Both the position numbers and the translations under genes were made by a program. From Geodermatophilus sabuli (GTDB lineage: Bacteria; Actinomycetota; Actinomycetes; Mycobacteriales; Geodermatophilaceae), in NCBI RefSeq assembly GCF_900215145.1, contig NZ_OBDO01000011.1:124001-188000 (forward strand): a stretch of DNA of 64,000 nucleotides, read 5' to 3'. Below, piece after piece: positions 50,285 to 58,430 of the stretch (positions within the stretch are counted from its first letter, which is position 1; each line of letters starts with the position of its first letter). The notes under the pieces were generated by a model. The model saw only the letters and a list, made by a program, of their open reading frames with translations, had not been told where the DNA came from and searched no databases.

Positions 50285-51255
50285 GCGGCGAGCAGCGGGC
50301 GGTTGCGCAGCGCCCGCGCGGCGCCCTCGGCCACGCAGGTCAGCGGGTCCTCCGCCAGCTTGACCGGCAGGCCGAGGCTCCGTTCCAGCTCCTGGGCGAA
50401 GCCGGGGACCAGGGAGGACCCGCCGAAGACCAGCACGCCCTCCGACAGCACGTCGGCGATCGCCTGCGGGGGGAGGTCGTCCAGGGCCGCGGCGAGGGTC
50501 CGGATGATCTCGTCGGTGATCGGCCGCACGGCGTCGGCGACCTCGGCCGCCTGCACGGTCGCCAGCCGCGGCCGGCCGGTGGCGCCGTCGCGGCCCTGCA
50601 CCACGAGCGAGCCGTTGAGGTCCGTCCCGGAGCGGATCTTGAGGTCCTCCGCCTCGAGCTCGCCGACGTGCAGCTGGTGCTGCTCGCGGAGGTGGCGGGA
50701 GACGGCCAGCGTCATCTCGTCGCCGCCGAGCTTGCTGGTCCGGTGGGCCAGGACGCCGCCGAAGCAGAACGCCACCGCCTCCGCGGTACCACCCCCGACG
50801 TCGACGACCATGTGCACCCGCCGCTCCAGCGGGTCGATGCCGCAGCCGACCGCGCCCGCGATCGACTCGTCGAGAGCCGTCACCGGACGGATGCCCGCCT
50901 CCTGGGCGGCCTCGAGGAGCGCGCGGTTCTCCAGCGCCGTCGAACCGACGGGCACCCCGATGACGGCCCGGACGGGGGACCACACCCGCCGCCCCGCCCG
51001 CTGCAGGACCAGGCGCAGGTACAACCGGGCCGTCTCCAGGTCCGTGACGACACCGTCGTGCAGCGGCCGGACGGGGACGAAGCGGGACGGGGCACGGCCG
51101 AGGAGGTCGGCCGCCTCGCTGCCGACGGCGAGGACCTTCTCCCGGCGGGCCCCTCCGCTGCGCAGCAGCATCATGGTGGGTTCGTCGAAGACGATGCCGC
51201 GGTGGACATCGCTCACCACGGTGTTGGCGGTGCCGAGATCGATACCGAGATCCAC
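50269..51255 (-). CDS. mreB: MreB/actin-like rod-shape protein
   Basis: 328 residues of actin-fold ATPase: phosphate-1 loop DLGIDLGTANTVV, PVRPLHDGVVTDLETAR, VIGVPVGSTALENRALLEAA, phosphate-2 MVVDVGGGTAEAVAF, and the adenosine motif VLVFGGSSLVPGFAQEL. It should polymerise under the membrane and guide SEDS-PBP elongation enzymes. It lacks an amphipathic N-terminal extension, beginning directly MDLGIDLG. No mreC/mreD is in the window. It converges with the SEDS-PBP fusion gene. Confidence 0.9.
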   Translation of the reverse strand: MDLGIDLGTANTVVSDVHRGIVFDEPTMMLLRSGGARREKVLAVGSEAADLLGRAPSRFVPVRPLHDGVVTDLETARLYLRLVLQRAGRRVWSPVRAVIGVPVGSTALENRALLEAAQEAGIRPVTALDESIAGAVGCGIDPLERRVHMVVDVGGGTAEAVAFCFGGVLAHRTSKLGGDEMTLAVSRHLREQHQLHVGELEAEDLKIRSGTDLNGSLVVQGRDGATGRPRLATVQAAEVADAVRPITDEIIRTLAAALDDLPPQAIADVLSEGVLVFGGSSLVPGFAQELERSLGLPVKLAEDPLTCVAEGAARALRNRPLLAAYGRS

Positions 51256-51422
51256 CCGTGCCTCCTGACCGCCGGCTGCCGGGACAGTCTGGGGGCTGCG
51301 CCGTGACCTGGTCCAGGCTCAGCGCCACCATCGGTTCGGGGACGGCGCGCCGGTCCGCGTGTCGCCCAGGGAGGATCGGGCTCGCCGTTGTCCCGCGGCC
51401 CCCGGCGCGGTTGGCTGACGGG

Positions 51423-52238
51423 ATGGGGACCCGAGCCGGCCAGGTGGTGGTCCACCACGTGGAGCACGGGACCGGCCTGCCCGTGCTGGTGCTCCACGGC
51501 GCGGGCGTCGACCACCGCGAGGCCGAGGCCTGCTTCGAGCCGGCCCTCGACGCCGTTCCCGGGCTGCGGCGGATCTACCCCGACCTCCCGGGGATGGGCC
51601 GGACGCCCGCTCCCGAGACGCTGCGCAGCGCCGACGACGTCCTCGGCACGCTGCTCGACTTCGCCGATGAGGTCACCGGCAGGAGGTCGTTCCTGCTCAT
51701 CGGTCACTCGGCAGGTGCGTACTTCGCGCGGGCGATGGCCGCGCGGCGCCGGGCGCAGGTCGCCGGCCTGGCGCTCGTCTGCCCGCTGCTGCCCGGACTG
51801 CGCGACGTCCCGGAGCACCGGGTCGCCGACGGATCGGGTGCCATCGGGGACGACGTCTTCCGGAGCTACTTCGTGGTCCAGACCCCGGAGATGCTGGCGC
51901 GGTACGAGCGCTTCGTCGCCCCGGCCGCGGCGCTCGTCGACCGGGCGGCGCTCGAGCGGATCGGGGAACGGTGGGAGCTCACCCCCGGTTCCGGGCCGGC
52001 CTACGCGGGTCCGACGGTGCTCGTGGCGGGGCGACTGGACTCGACGGTCGGGTACGCCGCCGCCGTCGGGCTCCTCGACGACCATCCGCACGCCTCGCTG
52101 GCCGTGGTCGACGGCGCGGGACACGCCCTGCCCCACGAGCAGCCGGAGCTCCTGCGCGGCCTCCTCGCCGAGTGGCTGGCGCGCGTCCAGCGCTCGCGTC
52201 GGCCGGGAACGGACGCGCCCGCGTGCACGGGTCCATGA
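51423..52238 (+). CDS. Alpha/beta hydrolase
   Basis: 271 residues. Fold markers: VLVLHGAGVDHREAEACFEP (oxyanion strand), YPDLPGMGRTPAP, the nucleophile elbow LIGHSAGAYFARAMAARR (Ser ~97), an Asp near VLVAGRLDSTVGY, and the catalytic His in GAGHALPHEQPELL. Probably an esterase or epoxide-hydrolase-like enzyme; substrate unknown. It precedes the repeat protein by 28 bp and may be co-transcribed. Confidence 0.85.
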   Translation: MGTRAGQVVVHHVEHGTGLPVLVLHGAGVDHREAEACFEPALDAVPGLRRIYPDLPGMGRTPAPETLRSADDVLGTLLDFADEVTGRRSFLLIGHSAGAYFARAMAARRRAQVAGLALVCPLLPGLRDVPEHRVADGSGAIGDDVFRSYFVVQTPEMLARYERFVAPAAALVDRAALERIGERWELTPGSGPAYAGPTVLVAGRLDSTVGYAAAVGLLDDHPHASLAVVDGAGHALPHEQPELLRGLLAEWLARVQRSRRPGTDAPACTGP

Positions 52239-52266
52239 CGGTTCCGACGACTCAGGAGGCACCTCG

Positions 52267-52734
52267 ATGTCGCGAGAGCGCGTCACTCGCCGGGGCAGGG
52301 CCGGCCCACCAGCGGGAGCGGCACCGGACGGCAGCGTCGAGACCGCCGGCAGCACCGCCGTCGTCGGCAGCGCGGCCACCGCGCGCAGCGCGGCCGTGGT
52401 CGGCAGCGCCGGCACCGCCGCGTCGGCCGGCGTCGTCGGCAGCGCCGGCACCGTCGCGAGCGCCGGCGTCGTCGGCAGCGCCGCCACCGTTGCGAGCGCC
52501 GGCGTCCTGGGGAGCGCGGGCGTCGCCGCCGGCGCCGGGGTGATCGGCAGCGCCGGTGTCGCGCTGAGCGCCGGCGTCGTCGGCAGTGCTGGCATCCTCA
52601 CCGGCCTCGCCGACGTCGGCTGCACCGCGTGCGTCGCCTGCATCGCGTGCGTCGACTGCGTGGGGTGCGTCGGCTGCGTGGGCTGCGTCGGCCTCCGCGG
52701 CGCCGTCGGCGCCGTCGGCGTGCGCCGCCGGTAG
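52267..52734 (+). CDS. Hexapeptide-repeat protein with Cys-x-x ladder
   Basis: 155 residues. After a basic 30-residue start, the chain is about 17 six-residue turns (V-V-G-S-A-G, T-V-A-S-A-G, V-L-G-S-A-G ...), in DNA a 36-bp tandem period. In the last turns Ser and terminal residues become Cys: CTACVACIACVDC, CVGCVGCVG. That gives eight Cys at exact three-residue spacing before LRGAVGAVGVRRR. A hexad pattern with small residues at fixed faces predicts a left-handed beta-solenoid with a stacked Cys face. No signal peptide. Similar CVxCVxC tails occur in other actinobacterial unknowns (memory, unverified). Function unknown. Confidence 0.7.
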   Translation: MSRERVTRRGRAGPPAGAAPDGSVETAGSTAVVGSAATARSAAVVGSAGTAASAGVVGSAGTVASAGVVGSAATVASAGVLGSAGVAAGAGVIGSAGVALSAGVVGSAGILTGLADVGCTACVACIACVDCVGCVGCVGCVGLRGAVGAVGVRRR

Positions 52735-52834
52735 CGCTCTGCGGCGAGCCCGGGCGAGCCGTCGCGGTGGGCGCCCGGAGGTCAGGGGCCGCGGACGCGC
52801 GTCTCCGGGGGCCGTGCCCCGATGGCGGGGGTCC

Positions 52835-55426
52835 TCAGCCCTGACCACCGCGGACGAGGGCGACCGCCTCGCGGTGACCGAGCTCGCCGCCCGCGGAGAA
52901 GGCCTCGGCGTAGTCCTCGGCAGCGCTCGCCTGCCGCACGCGGCTGATCAGCTCGGCCTCGCTCCGCCTCGTCGACGGCCACGCCCGCAGGCCCGCCTGT
53001 CGTCGCAGCCCGTCGGCCGCGCCCAGGGCGGTCGCCGCCCGCCGCGCGTCTGCCCGGGCCAGCGCGAGCCGGGCGGCGGCGACGAGTGCGAAGGTGAGGC
53101 TGAGCGTGCTCACCTCGGTGTCCTCACGCGCGTCGACGGACCGCACCAGCAGGTCACGTGCCTCGTCCAGGCGACCGGACCCCACCGCGAGCGCGGCGAG
53201 CTGGGTCCGTGCCGTCGACCTGAGCCAGTCGTTGTCGAACTGGCCGCCGAGCTCGTCGACCTCGGTCAGGTGCGCCCGGGCGGCCTCGTCCCGGCCGAGC
53301 GCCATCTCGGCCATCCCGACCGTCAGGGCGGCGAACGCCTGGAACGGCTCGTGCTGACGGCGGAAGCCGTCGAGCGCCGTCGATGCCGTCCGGAGCGCAC
53401 CGTCGACGTCGTCGACGAGGGGCAGGATCCACGAGAGGGCCAGCTGGGCGGCGCTCTCGAGGTAGGGGTCGTCGATGCGGCCCTGGAGTCGGCGGAGCCC
53501 GTCGACGGCGGCGAGCGCGCTGTCGTCGTCCCCGACCTCGACGGCCGTGACGGCGGAGGTGAACAGCAGCTCGGCGCGGGCCCGGTCGTCGAGTGCGTCG
53601 GCTCGCGACCGGAGCTCGCCGATCCAGGCCCGGGCCTCCGGCATGCGACCGCGCATCTGCCAGAACAGCCACAGGATGCGGAACAGGTGCGGTAGCGGCG
53701 CGATGTCGTGCGTGAGGAACCACCGGATCGCGACCCGGAGGTTCTCCTCCTCGGTGCGCAACCGCTCGGCCCACTCGCCCTGACGCTGGGCGGGCCAGTC
53801 GGCGTTCTCCACGAGCCCGCCGAAGTACCCGGCGTGGCGCCGTTGCACGTCGGCCAGGTCCCCCCGGGCGGACAGGCGTTCGGCGGCCAACTCCCGTACC
53901 GCTTCGAGCATGCCGAACCGCGGTCCGGCGTCGGTCACGGCGATGGGAACGAGGCTGTGCCGGGCGAGGGCGTCGAGCAGGTCGAGCGTCTGGTCCTCGG
54001 GGAGGCCGCAGACGTGCGTGGCCGCCTCGACGGTCCAGCCCCCGACGAAGACCGACAGGGTGGCCAGCATCGACTGCTCGGGGTCCGCCAGCAGTCCGAC
54101 GCTCCACTCGACGGTCGCGCGCAGGGTGCGCTGGCGCTCGGGGAGGTCGACGGGTCCGGGTCCCAGGGCGTCGAGGCGGCTGCCGAGCCGGGCGAGCAGT
54201 GCCCCCGGGGCCAGCAGCCGGCTGCGCGCCGCCGCGAGCTCGATGGCCAGCGGCAGACCGTCGAGGCGCCGGCAGATCTCCGCGACGGCCATCGCGTTGT
54301 CCGGGGTCAGGGCGAAGTCGTGGCGGACCGCCTGGGCCCGATCGACGAAGAGCCGCACTGCGGGCAGCGCGGCCAGCCGGTCCGTGTCCGGCCGATCGGG
54401 GAGGGCCGGCACCGTGAGCGCGCCGACCGGGTACTCCCGTTCGGCGCGGAGCCGCAGAGCGGTGCGGCTCGTCACGAGGATCGTCAGCCCGGCGCACCTC
54501 GCCAGGAGGTGGTCGAGGTCGGGGGCGACGCCGACGACCTGCTCGAGGTTGTCCAGCACGAGCAACGTCGGCGCCTCCGCGAGGTGCTCGGCCACGGCGT
54601 CCAGGGGCTGCCGCGCTCCGTCGGTGGCGGCGCCGACGGCGGCGGCGATGCGAGGGAGCACCAGCGCCGGGTCGACGACCGACGCCAACGGGACGAACAC
54701 CGCTCCGCGCGGGTAGCGGTCGTCCAGCTCGTGCGCCACGGCGATCGCCAGCCGCGTCTTGCCGACGCCACCGGGACCGGTCAAGGTGACCAACCGCGCC
54801 TCGGGTGACCGGAGCAACGTGGCGACGTCGACGATGTCCTGCTCCCGTCCGATCAACGACGTCGACGTCACCGGCAGGGACCGTGAGCCCGGCCGGTCCC
54901 CGGTCCGCGACGGGGAGGACCGCGCGGCGGCGGGGGCGGCGGCCGTGAACCGCTCGCTGAGGAGCAGGGCGAGGTCGTCGCGGACCAGCCGCGCGAGTTC
55001 CCGCGGGGTGCGGAACGGACGGTAGGAGTCGGTGCCCTCCGACTGGAGCTCGGCGATCATGGCCGTCAGCCGTGGTTCCCGCTCGGGCGCCGGCCCCTTG
55101 ACGTACAGCAGCCGGGGGATCGAGGAGGACAGCCGGAACTCGTCCTCGAGACCCGAGACGTCCATGTCGGGCCCGATCCAGCCGTACCGCTGCCAGTACA
55201 GACCGATGAAGACGTCCGACTGCGCCAGGTAGGCCCGGTACAGCTCACGAGGCGGGTGCGGTCGAGCGCCGAGCTCGAACAGCACCGGCGTGAGCCGCAG
55301 CGCCGAGATGGCCCGGGCCACCACCGCCCGCTCCTCGGCGAGCTCGGCCAGCGTGGAGCTCACGAAGACGCGCAGTCGCTGGTCGGGGGTCCAGATCGCG
55401 GCCTTCTCCTGCTCGGTCACCGTCAT
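52835..55426 (-). CDS. DUF4062 - STAND NTPase (NB-ARC-like) with helical-repeat C-terminus
   Basis: 863 residues from ATG 55426. The N-terminal DUF4062 domain (~18-175) reads RLRVFVSSTLAELAEERAVV, SDVFIGLYWQRYGWIGP and LYVKGPAPERE; this TIR-related fold is often the effector or sensor in STAND proteins. The NTPase (~205-480) has Walker A TGPGGVGKTRLAIAVAHEL, Walker B LLVLDNLEQV, sensor VTSRTALRLRAEREYPV and GLPLAIELAAARSRLL. A winged-helix and TPR-like tail (~510-860) follows. The architecture matches signalling or anti-phage STAND ATPases and also LuxR/AfsR-type regulators, but there is no DNA-binding HTH. Single gene, no partner. Confidence 0.87.
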   Translation of the reverse strand: MTVTEQEKAAIWTPDQRLRVFVSSTLAELAEERAVVARAISALRLTPVLFELGARPHPPRELYRAYLAQSDVFIGLYWQRYGWIGPDMDVSGLEDEFRLSSSIPRLLYVKGPAPEREPRLTAMIAELQSEGTDSYRPFRTPRELARLVRDDLALLLSERFTAAAPAAARSSPSRTGDRPGSRSLPVTSTSLIGREQDIVDVATLLRSPEARLVTLTGPGGVGKTRLAIAVAHELDDRYPRGAVFVPLASVVDPALVLPRIAAAVGAATDGARQPLDAVAEHLAEAPTLLVLDNLEQVVGVAPDLDHLLARCAGLTILVTSRTALRLRAEREYPVGALTVPALPDRPDTDRLAALPAVRLFVDRAQAVRHDFALTPDNAMAVAEICRRLDGLPLAIELAAARSRLLAPGALLARLGSRLDALGPGPVDLPERQRTLRATVEWSVGLLADPEQSMLATLSVFVGGWTVEAATHVCGLPEDQTLDLLDALARHSLVPIAVTDAGPRFGMLEAVRELAAERLSARGDLADVQRRHAGYFGGLVENADWPAQRQGEWAERLRTEEENLRVAIRWFLTHDIAPLPHLFRILWLFWQMRGRMPEARAWIGELRSRADALDDRARAELLFTSAVTAVEVGDDDSALAAVDGLRRLQGRIDDPYLESAAQLALSWILPLVDDVDGALRTASTALDGFRRQHEPFQAFAALTVGMAEMALGRDEAARAHLTEVDELGGQFDNDWLRSTARTQLAALAVGSGRLDEARDLLVRSVDAREDTEVSTLSLTFALVAAARLALARADARRAATALGAADGLRRQAGLRAWPSTRRSEAELISRVRQASAAEDYAEAFSAGGELGHREAVALVRGGQG

Positions 55427-55723
55427 GCGTCGTCCTCGTCCGGGTTCGCCGTCGACGTCCGGCGGTCGTGCCGGATGACCGCCGGGACGATCCTGTCGTC
55501 CCTCCGGCAGCGGGGGGTAGCCCCTGGGCCGCCCCGAGGTCGGTGCGCCGGGTGTGGACGTGCCGCTGCGCAGACGGCGGGCGCCGGACCGCGGTGACGC
55601 GCCGGTTCCCGCGGGATCCCGTCCGGCCGGGCGATGAACGGGGCGGACGACCCTGGCGGGGCACGGTGGGCCGGAGAACCCTTGCGGCCCTCCGATCCCG
55701 CTCGCAGGCGAGGAGCCGAGCTG
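55427..55723. other. Intergenic region after STAND gene
   Basis: 297 bp between the STAND start and the truncated hydrolase. No gene or clear hairpin was seen; it should hold both divergent promoters. GGGGGTAGCCCC near 55527 is a possible -10 region. Confidence 0.4.
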
Positions 55724-55909
55724 ATGGGCGTGCACCCTGACCGGACCGAGCCGACGATCCTCCTCGTCCACGGCGTCTGGGCCGACGCCGCCGGCTCCAC
55801 GGGGGTGATCCGAGCCCTCCAGGGCCGGGGCCTCCGTGCCATCGGCTTCGCCGACCCGCTCCGCGGGACGGCGGACGACCCGAGGTACCTGGTGCCCGCC
55901 CTGGCCTGA
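55724..55909 (+). pseudogene. Truncated alpha/beta hydrolase (N-terminus only)
   Basis: 61 residues from ATG 55724 (GAGGAGC upstream): PTILLVHGVWADAAGSTGVI then FADPLRGTADDPRYLVPAL, followed by a stop. This is the first strand and oxyanion loop of an EstC-like alpha/beta hydrolase (LVHGxxADAS...PLRG). The nucleophile, acid and His are missing, and no continuation was found in other frames before the next gene. A relic of a gene that would be about 230 residues. Confidence 0.6.
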
Positions 55910-55942
55910 GACCCGACTCGCCGCCGGCCTGGTGGTCGCGCC

Positions 55943-57511
55943 GTGACGACACCGGTGGTGCGGACACCCCCGGCGCCCGCCCGGCTCGGCAGGCTGCTCC
56001 TGGGTGCGGCGCTCGCCGCGGTCGTGGTGACGTCGGGGGTCCTCCCCGCTGCTGCTGCGAGGCCGGGGCCGCCCGATGCCGCGCGGCTGACCGCGTACCT
56101 GGAGTCCGCGCTGCGGGACACGCGGTTGCCGGGCGTGGCGGCGGCCGTCGTCCGGGGGGACCGGACCGTCTTCGTCGGTGGCGTCGGACGGGACGGCCGC
56201 GGGAGCACCGTCACGCCGCACACCCGCTTCTTCGTCGGGTCGTTGAGCAAGGCCTTCACCGCGGTCGCGGTGCTCCAGCTGGTGCAGGCCGGGCGGGTCC
56301 GCCTCGACGCGCCCGTCCAGGCCCAACTGCCCGGGTTCACCACGAGCGACGCCGGCGCCGCGGCGCGCGTGACCGTCCGGCACCTGCTCAACCAGACGAG
56401 CGGGCTGGCCGACGCGAGCTTCCCCCAGGTCGCCGACGACGATGCCGAGGACCTCGCCACCCGCGTCGCCGACCTGCGTGCCGCGCACCTGGTCGACGAG
56501 CCGGGTGCCCGATTCCGCTACTCCGACCTGAACTACCAGGTGCTGGGCCGGCTGGTCGAGGTCGTCACCGGGATGCCCCTGGGCGGGCACCTCCGTGAGC
56601 AGGTGTTCGGGCCGCTCGGCATGGACCGGACCGTCTCGGTGACCACGGCAGCCGACGGCGCACGGCTGGACGGGCTCGCTCGCGGGCACGTGCTGCTCTA
56701 CGGCCGGGCGCTGCCCCGGGACGAGCTCGACGGACTGCTGGCCGGATCGGGCGGCGTGGTCACGACGGCCGCGGACATGGCGCGCTGGTTGGCGTTCCAG
56801 ACCAGCGGCCGGACGTCGAGCGGGGAACTCCTGCTCCGACCGGACCTGCTCGACCTCACCCACCGCCCGCCCGCCGGCGGGGGGAGCTACGCCATGGGCT
56901 GGCAGGTGACGCACCGGTCGGGGAACGGCCCGGCACGGCTGGAGCACACCGGGGTGCTCTCGACCTCCTCCGCCCAGCAGGTGCTCCTGCCGGACACCGG
57001 CGACGCGTTCGCGCTGCTCTACAACGGCAACAGCGCGCCGGCCGACACCGCAGGGGTCGCCGACGGTGTGGCGGCCCTGCTCACCGGTTCGGAGCCGAGC
57101 GCGGTCCGGGACACCCGCCTGACCGCCGGGCTCCTCGCCGCAGCGACTCTCGCCGTCCTCGTCGCGGGGACGCGAGGACTGCTGCGGGCGTCGCGCTGGG
57201 CGGCGCGCCGCCGGGCCAGGTCGGGGTGGGGAACGGCCATCCGGCTGGTGCCCACGCTCATCCCGGCGGTGCTGCTGCTCCTCCTCCCCGGGGTCCTCCG
57301 CGCGGCCATCGGCCGGTCCTTCACCGTCTGGCAGCTCACTCTGGCCGCTCCCGACGTCGTCGTCCTGCTCGTGGCCACCGCCCTGGCGGGGCTCGCCGTC
57401 TCCGCCGGACGAGCGGGCGCCCTGATCCGTGCCCGAGCGGGGGCGCGGAGCACCCCCCGGGCGTCACGAGGGCCTCGGGAGCCCGGACGGTCGAACGCCC
57501 CGGGCCCCTGA
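55943..57511 (+). CDS. Beta-lactamase-family serine hydrolase with C-terminal TM domain
   Basis: 522 residues from GTG 55943. N-terminal signal/TM (about 15-45). The class C beta-lactamase / DD-peptidase-like domain (~50-375) has FVGSLSKAFTAVAV (SxxK), RYSDLNYQVLG (YxN), LNQTSGLADAS, and HTGVL where KTG would be (HTG, usual for esterase-type members). Three TM helices follow (about 393-412, 432-452, 470-490) and a basic tail. An extracytoplasmic esterase or peptidase; the substrate is unknown. Confidence 0.85.
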   Translation: MTTPVVRTPPAPARLGRLLLGAALAAVVVTSGVLPAAAARPGPPDAARLTAYLESALRDTRLPGVAAAVVRGDRTVFVGGVGRDGRGSTVTPHTRFFVGSLSKAFTAVAVLQLVQAGRVRLDAPVQAQLPGFTTSDAGAAARVTVRHLLNQTSGLADASFPQVADDDAEDLATRVADLRAAHLVDEPGARFRYSDLNYQVLGRLVEVVTGMPLGGHLREQVFGPLGMDRTVSVTTAADGARLDGLARGHVLLYGRALPRDELDGLLAGSGGVVTTAADMARWLAFQTSGRTSSGELLLRPDLLDLTHRPPAGGGSYAMGWQVTHRSGNGPARLEHTGVLSTSSAQQVLLPDTGDAFALLYNGNSAPADTAGVADGVAALLTGSEPSAVRDTRLTAGLLAAATLAVLVAGTRGLLRASRWAARRRARSGWGTAIRLVPTLIPAVLLLLLPGVLRAAIGRSFTVWQLTLAAPDVVVLLVATALAGLAVSAGRAGALIRARAGARSTPRASRGPREPGRSNAPGP

Positions 57512-57559
57512 CCCGCAGGAGGTCGTGTCCCGTCGTGCCGGGGGTGGCACGATGCGACC

Positions 57560-58429
57560 ATGGCCTCGCCAGGGGTGCCTGCCGGGCGGGGCGGCACGGC
57601 GTTCGTCCTCGGTGGCGGGGGAGTGTTCGGCGCGGCCGAGGTCGGGATGCTGCAGGCGCTGTTCGACCACGGCGTCCGGCCCGACCTGGTCGTGGGGACG
57701 TCGGTGGGGGCGATCAACGGCGCGTTCGTCGCCGCCGACCCGGCGCCGTGCGCCGTGGACCGCCTGCGCGGGGTGTGGGAGGAGCTGACCTCCCAGCGGA
57801 TCTTCGCCGGATCCGTGCTGGCCCGGGTGGGCACCCTGGTGCGGACCCGCACCCACCTGCACCCGCGCGAGCCGTTGCGGGACCTGCTCCTGGCCCACCT
57901 GCCGGTGCAGACCTTCGCCGAACTGCAGATCCCGTTCCAGTGCGTCGCGGCCAGCATCGAGCGGGCCGCCGAGCGCTGGTTCACCGGCGGTGCCCTGGTC
58001 GATGCGGTGCTCGCCTCCTGCGCCGTCCCCGGGCTGCTGCCGCCGGTCGAGCTCGAGGGGGAGCACTACCTCGACGGGGGCCTGGTGAACAGCATCCCGG
58101 TGGGCCGGGCGATCGCCCTCGGAGCCGACACCGTCTACGTGCTCCACGTCGGGCGGATCGACCATCCGCTACGCCCACCGACCCGGCCGTGGGAGGTCGC
58201 GACGGTCGCCTTCGAGATCGCCCGCCGGCACCGGTTCGCGGCGGACCTGGCGGCACTGCCGCCGGGTGTCACGGTGCACGTCCTGCCGGCGGGTGACCCC
58301 ACCCCGCCCGGGGCCGGCAACCTGCGCTACCGCGACTTCTCGGGTGTGCCCGCCCGCATCGAGCGGGCACACGCCGCGGCCCGCGGCTACCTGGAACGCA
58401 GCGGCGTGTCCCGGGACGGGGTGGCCTGA
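57560..58429 (+). CDS. Patatin-like phospholipase
   Basis: 289 residues. AFVLGGGGVFGAAEVGMLQAL (oxyanion GGGG loop), LVVGTSVGAINGAFVA (GxSxG nucleophile, Ser ~48), FTGGALVDAVLASCAVPGLLPPV, and HYLDGGLVNSIPVGRA (catalytic Asp in DGG). It hydrolyses acyl esters of membrane lipids; cytosolic, no signal. It overlaps nothing but is 1 bp from the acyltransferase gene, suggesting joint lipid remodelling. Confidence 0.9.
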   Translation: MASPGVPAGRGGTAFVLGGGGVFGAAEVGMLQALFDHGVRPDLVVGTSVGAINGAFVAADPAPCAVDRLRGVWEELTSQRIFAGSVLARVGTLVRTRTHLHPREPLRDLLLAHLPVQTFAELQIPFQCVAASIERAAERWFTGGALVDAVLASCAVPGLLPPVELEGEHYLDGGLVNSIPVGRAIALGADTVYVLHVGRIDHPLRPPTRPWEVATVAFEIARRHRFAADLAALPPGVTVHVLPAGDPTPPGAGNLRYRDFSGVPARIERAHAAARGYLERSGVSRDGVA

Positions 58430-58430
58430 G

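Noticed and set aside
46722..50363. 1213-codon plus-strand open frame overlapping the SEDS-PBP gene
   Set aside because: Wrong frame relative to the SEDS and PBP catalytic motifs; composition is shadow-like.
52835..56947. STAND ORF extending far upstream to 56947
   Set aside because: The extension is antisense to the beta-lactamase-family gene; the fold begins at the MTVTEQ start (55426) just before the DUF4062 domain.
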